From Dallia pectoralis (taxonomy: Eukaryota; Chordata; Actinopteri; Esociformes; Umbridae): a DNA stretch of 64,000 nt. Under the pieces are notes generated by a model. That model saw only the letters and a program-made list of their open reading frames with translations, had not been told where the DNA came from and made no database searches. Below, piece after piece: positions 60,382 through 64,000 of this stretch (within the stretch, counting starts at the first letter, position 1; each line of letters starts with the position of its first letter). Position numbers and translations under genes: made by a program. The stretch is from contig CM055756.1 of the NCBI GenBank assembly GCA_029465975.1, positions 5,024,362 to 5,088,361 of the forward strand, given 5' to 3'.

Positions 60382-60550
60382 ATAAGAAAGTGCAGTTGCT
60401 TTGTAGCCCACTCTAATGCACAGTGGTTACCTGATTTACCTAAGAAAGTGCAGTTGCTTTGTAATCCACTCTAATGCACAGTGTTTACCTGATTTACCTA
60501 AGAAAGTGCAGTTGCTTTTTAAACCCACTCTAATGCACAGTGGTTACCTG
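60382..60550 (+). repeat. 58-bp tandem repeat, 2.9 copies
   Basis: taagaaagtgcagttgcttt recurs at 60383, 60441 and 60499. Confidence 0.95.
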
Positions 60551-61870
60551 TTCTGAAGAACATCTGCAATCAACACTCAAACACTAACATTTTCCTTAGA
60601 AACAACGATTAGATGCAAACAACGTTCTATTACATATTTTTTTTTTTTACAATCGCTGACATCTGGGTAGCTCTGGCTACATCTAATACATGTAACGTTT
60701 TTCTGGTCAGAAGTGTTATTGCATTGTCAGCTATTCCTCTCTAAAGGACACAGCATCTTAGGGGAAAGAAGAAAGCTCCTTAGTGAAGACCAACAGCGTG
60801 CCATTAAAGCATTGCTGACAATGCAATGCAACCGAGAGGAATTCAGACCAGAATTGTAAAGGACAACCTGGCATTTGACATTGTGCAAAGCATCAGCTGG
60901 ACGCAGAGTTCTAATTAAACAGTTGTGTTTTCAAAAGAACAGTGAGCGGGTCGCGGAACTCAGGCAGCAATACGTTCAGTTACGGTGTACTGTGTGTCCA
61001 AAATGTCTTGTTCTATTGATCTAGAGTTTAACTCTATGCCACTCAACATGTTAACACAGGTTACCGGACATACAGTAGGATATACTGAAAAGCATGACAT
61101 CATGTATCATTTATGTAGATGAGGGTTTAACTTGGCAAAAACCTGTCATCCAGAAGGGCCACCATTGATGTGTCAGGTCAGAGAGGAGCAGATATCGAGT
61201 GCTGGCTTGGTCTTTCAGAAACATAGATATTAAGTCGGGTTTGTCGTGTTTTTAATGAGTTAGCATAAGTAGAGAAAAGGTTTTTTTGCATTTTGAAATG
61301 TAGAGTTATTGTAGTGTTATTTAATGAACAAAATGTGGTTTTAAACAGAAAATTTGCTATTTGGCTAATTGTTTGATGTATGTGTGTTGCAGTGTTAAAT
61401 GTTTAAAAAAGAGTCTTAAGTGCAGGTAAAAATGTGTTGGCAATTGTGAAAACTTTCGACTCAATCAAATAACTTCATTGTATCCAACAACTAACTAATG
61501 AACTAACAACTAATAATTTATATAGAGTAAAAATGATTTACTCCTGAAGGGAAGGCGTACAGCATAACCGAGACAATTAATATTTTCATTATCAAAGTAA
61601 CACTGCTGTGAATAGATACAATGAATGATCATTGCAAATGTTTGATCAAGCTTTTCCACTTTTTTCTATCACGTTCATTCTTACTTTTCCTCATGTTTCC
61701 CCACTTCTTATCTTTCTCTATTCACTTTATTTCATTTGGACTTTTCCGGTCCTTCCTTTGTGTACATGTGATATACTGTATTCTACCTCCCTCTCCTGTT
61801 ACCAGGGGCCTGGGCACCTGCCAAATTGAGCTGGAATTACATGTCCCCTCAAACTAATACTACGTGTGGT
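60551..61870. other. AT-rich single-copy DNA
   Basis: No gene recognised. Confidence 0.55.
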
Positions 61871-61881
61871 TGTGTGTGTGT

Positions 61882-61919
<38 letters not shown>

Positions 61920-61932
61920 CGTGCGTGCGTGA
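61871..61932. repeat. (GT)n followed by (GTGC)n
   Basis: A GT run of about 20 units passes into gtgcgtgcgtgcgtgcg. Confidence 0.92.
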
Positions 61933-62540
61933 GTGGGCGCGCGCAGCATGCGAAACGCAAAGAAGGCATGTGGTGGCTCGTTCGACAATCCGCATCATCA
62001 ATAGATCTGAAAGGAATGTGGAAATATTAATGAATTAGCCTCGCAAAGGTGCGAGTGCAGGCGCGTGAATAATCATCATCATTACGCCGTCGCCCCGGCT
62101 AATGAGTATTATCGTGACGGCTGCCTAGTACAGTAGCCCGCTCTATTTCCATTTACTTTCCTTTAATCAGATATACTCAGCCGGATCGCCTTTAGCAAAA
62201 CACCGCCTATTGTATCATCCGCCCCAGACTTCTAGTATATTAGTTCTACTGCGTTAAAGAATCAGAAACGGATTTTAATTGAATGCCCGTTCACACGAGA
62301 CACATTGTAATAAGTTAATAGCGTATTATATCAGGGGGATAATAACAGGGACGCAGGGGCTGACCGGCTTGGTGCCCGGGGCTAACATCAATCTCCACGC
62401 GGGCAGAAAATACGGAGGTTTGTCCCTGACCATGTCATGTTTATCAGGACTGTGTCTGGTTATAATGACTGGTTCTAATGAAGGCTCGCAAGCAAAAGGG
62501 ACTGACGCTGTAGAAACGTCGGGAAAAACGATCATCTAGA
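61933..62540. other. Candidate conserved non-coding element(s)
   Basis: CpG-containing, complex sequence with clustered homeodomain-like cores (aatattaatgaattagcc, cggctaatgagtattatcg, tttaattgaatgcccg). Open frames on both strands at 62279-62539 resemble no known family. The look is that of an enhancer region, but no conservation test is available. Confidence 0.38.
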
Positions 62541-62906
62541 ATAGATGACAGAGGGAAAGGCCACATGTGAAATGAGACCAATGTAGATATAATATTAACA
62601 TGTGATGGGACTTTTGTTTCACTGCTTACTTTTCCATTGGGGGGAAAACTAATTTTAGAATTGTGTTCCATACCCCCTTGAAGGACTATACTATATTTCT
62701 GTTGTTGTTTGGATATTGTTGTGTTGCATTTCTTTGTGGAATACTGTTTCTTGCCAATAACTCAATGTAATATGACATACTTCACTGTCTGATTTTGTGT
62801 CTCCAAAACGGACACTTTTTAAAAGTTAAATCCTGTGTCTTAGGATACATTGTGTTGAATGGAGGTAATCTGCAATGGGTTTTTCAGACAATTAAATGCA
62901 ATTAAA
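62541..62906. other. AT-rich single-copy DNA
   Basis: No feature seen. Confidence 0.55.
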
Positions 62907-64000
62907 CTTGTACATCCAGCACATATTTACCATCTCTGTTATGTTTCTCTTGTACATCCAGGACATATTTACCATCTCTGTTATGTTTATCTTGTACATC
63001 CAGCACATATTTACCATCTCTGTTATGTTTATCTTGTACATCCAGCACATCCAGCACATATTTACCATCTCTGTTATGTTTATCTTGTACATCCAGCACA
63101 TATTTACCATCTCTGTTATGTTTATCTTGTACATCCAGGACATATTTACCATCTCTGTTATGTTTATCTTGTACATACAGGACATATTTACCATCTCTGT
63201 TATGTTTCTCTTGTACATCCAGCACATATTTACCATCTCTGTTATGTTTCTCTTGTACATCCAGGACATATTTACCATCTCTGTTATGTTTATCTTGTAC
63301 ATCCAGCACATATTTAAAATCTCTGTTATGTTTATCTTGTACATCCAGCACATATTTAAAATCTCTGTTATGTTTATCTTGTACATCCAGCACATATTTA
63401 CCATCTCTGTTATGTTTCTCTTGTACATCCAGGACATATTTACCATCTCTGTTATGTTTCTCTTGTACATCCAGGACATATTTACCATCTCTGTTATGTT
63501 TCTCTTGTACATCCAGGACATATTTACCATCTCTGTTATGTTTATCTTGTACATCCAGGACATATTTACCATCTCTGTTATGTTTATCTTGTACATCCAG
63601 CACATATTTACCATCTCTGTTATGTTTATCTTGTACATCCAGGACATATTTACCATCTCTGTTATGTTTATCTTGTACATCCAGGACATATTTACCATCT
63701 CTGTTATGTTTCTCTTGTACATCCAGGACATATTTACCATCTCTGTTATGTTTATCTTGTACATCCAGGACATATTTACCATCTCTGTTATGTTTCTCTT
63801 GTACATCCAGGACATATTTACCATCTCTGTTATGTTTATCTTGTACATCCAGGACATATTTACCATCTCTGTTATGTTTCTCTTGTACATCCAGGACATA
63901 TTTACCATCTCTGTTATGTTTCTCTTGTACATCCAGCACATATTTACCATCTCTGTTATGTTTATCTTGTACATCCAGTACATATTTACCATCTCAGTTA
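62907..64000 (+). repeat. 42-bp minisatellite, about 26 copies, continuing past the window
   Basis: The unit contains cttgtacatccaggacatat and ttaccatctctgttatgttt. Two-state variants (ccagCac/ccagGac; gttTAtc/gttTCtc) are mixed. One unit near 63040 carries a 12-bp internal duplication (acatccagc twice) and two adjacent units read taaaat for taccat. As 42 is a multiple of three, 366 codons stay open on the minus strand; this is not a gene. Confidence 0.97.

Noticed and set aside
62279..62539. Overlapping open frames on both strands
   Set aside because: Neither resembles a protein family; the sequence looks more like a regulatory element.

Overview
This is a non-coding-dominated window of vertebrate nuclear DNA, almost certainly from a teleost fish. 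The teleost call rests on the mobile elements: Tc1/mariner fragments of fish types, a BED-finger hAT remnant, non-LTR retroelement tails and tRNA-like SINEs whose sequences I recognise from fish genomes. The tail of one SINE resembles those of salmonids and their relatives, but I cannot name the species. There are no operons, no prokaryotic gene structure and no complete protein-coding gene. Most long open frames are by-products of tandem repeats that happen to lack stop codons.

The only cellular gene signal is a pair of exons on the + strand, at 11422-11545 and 25052-25225. In order they match the end of the MATH domain and the start of the BTB domain of SPOP/SPOPL, the substrate adaptor of the CUL3 ubiquitin ligase. 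The intron phases agree with the expected junctions. Each exon is 4 bp shorter than expected, which shifts the frame, and the second has AT where the donor GT should be. I read this as a decaying spop-like paralogue. Its earlier MATH exons and later BTB/BACK exons were not found. A CpG-rich stretch at 2240-2840 could be an old promoter.

Tandem repeats fill roughly a quarter of the window. The largest are a 3 kb GA-rich tract (3.15-6.15 kb), a 43-bp array (34.06-35.94 kb), a 14-bp array (38.3-39.2 kb), a 15-bp array (40.1-41.15 kb), a 39/44-bp array (47.96-49.05 kb), a 7-bp-based array (56.8-57.6 kb), a 35-bp array (58.7-59.4 kb) and a 42-bp array that runs off the right edge (62.9-64.0 kb). 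Several show block structure, with higher-order duplication or local homogenisation. Near-perfect dinucleotide runs are common; the longest is about 80 GT units at 24532-24692.

Mobile-element debris lies between the arrays. There is one structurally intact but internally deleted Tc1/mariner-like element with TA target sites and about 77-bp inverted repeats (22179-23793), and one hAT-like derivative (45126-45984). Two opposite ends of one Tc1 family lie at 17.2-17.4 kb and 50.0-50.6 kb, and further Tc1 fragments lie at 19.6, 36.1, 52.85 and 55.9 kb. A badly decayed minus-strand LINE spans about 29.9-30.95 kb and a LINE 3' part lies at 52.3-52.7 kb. SINE-like copies lie at 18.67, 42.95 and 53.6 kb.

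The remaining single-copy DNA is AT-rich and featureless, except for a few GC/CpG-rich islands (17.5-17.9, 28.6-29.3, 49.16-49.45, 61.9-62.5 kb) that look like candidate conserved non-coding elements. A perfect 41-bp-arm palindrome at 42460-42543, followed by a third direct copy, is a clear template-switch footprint.
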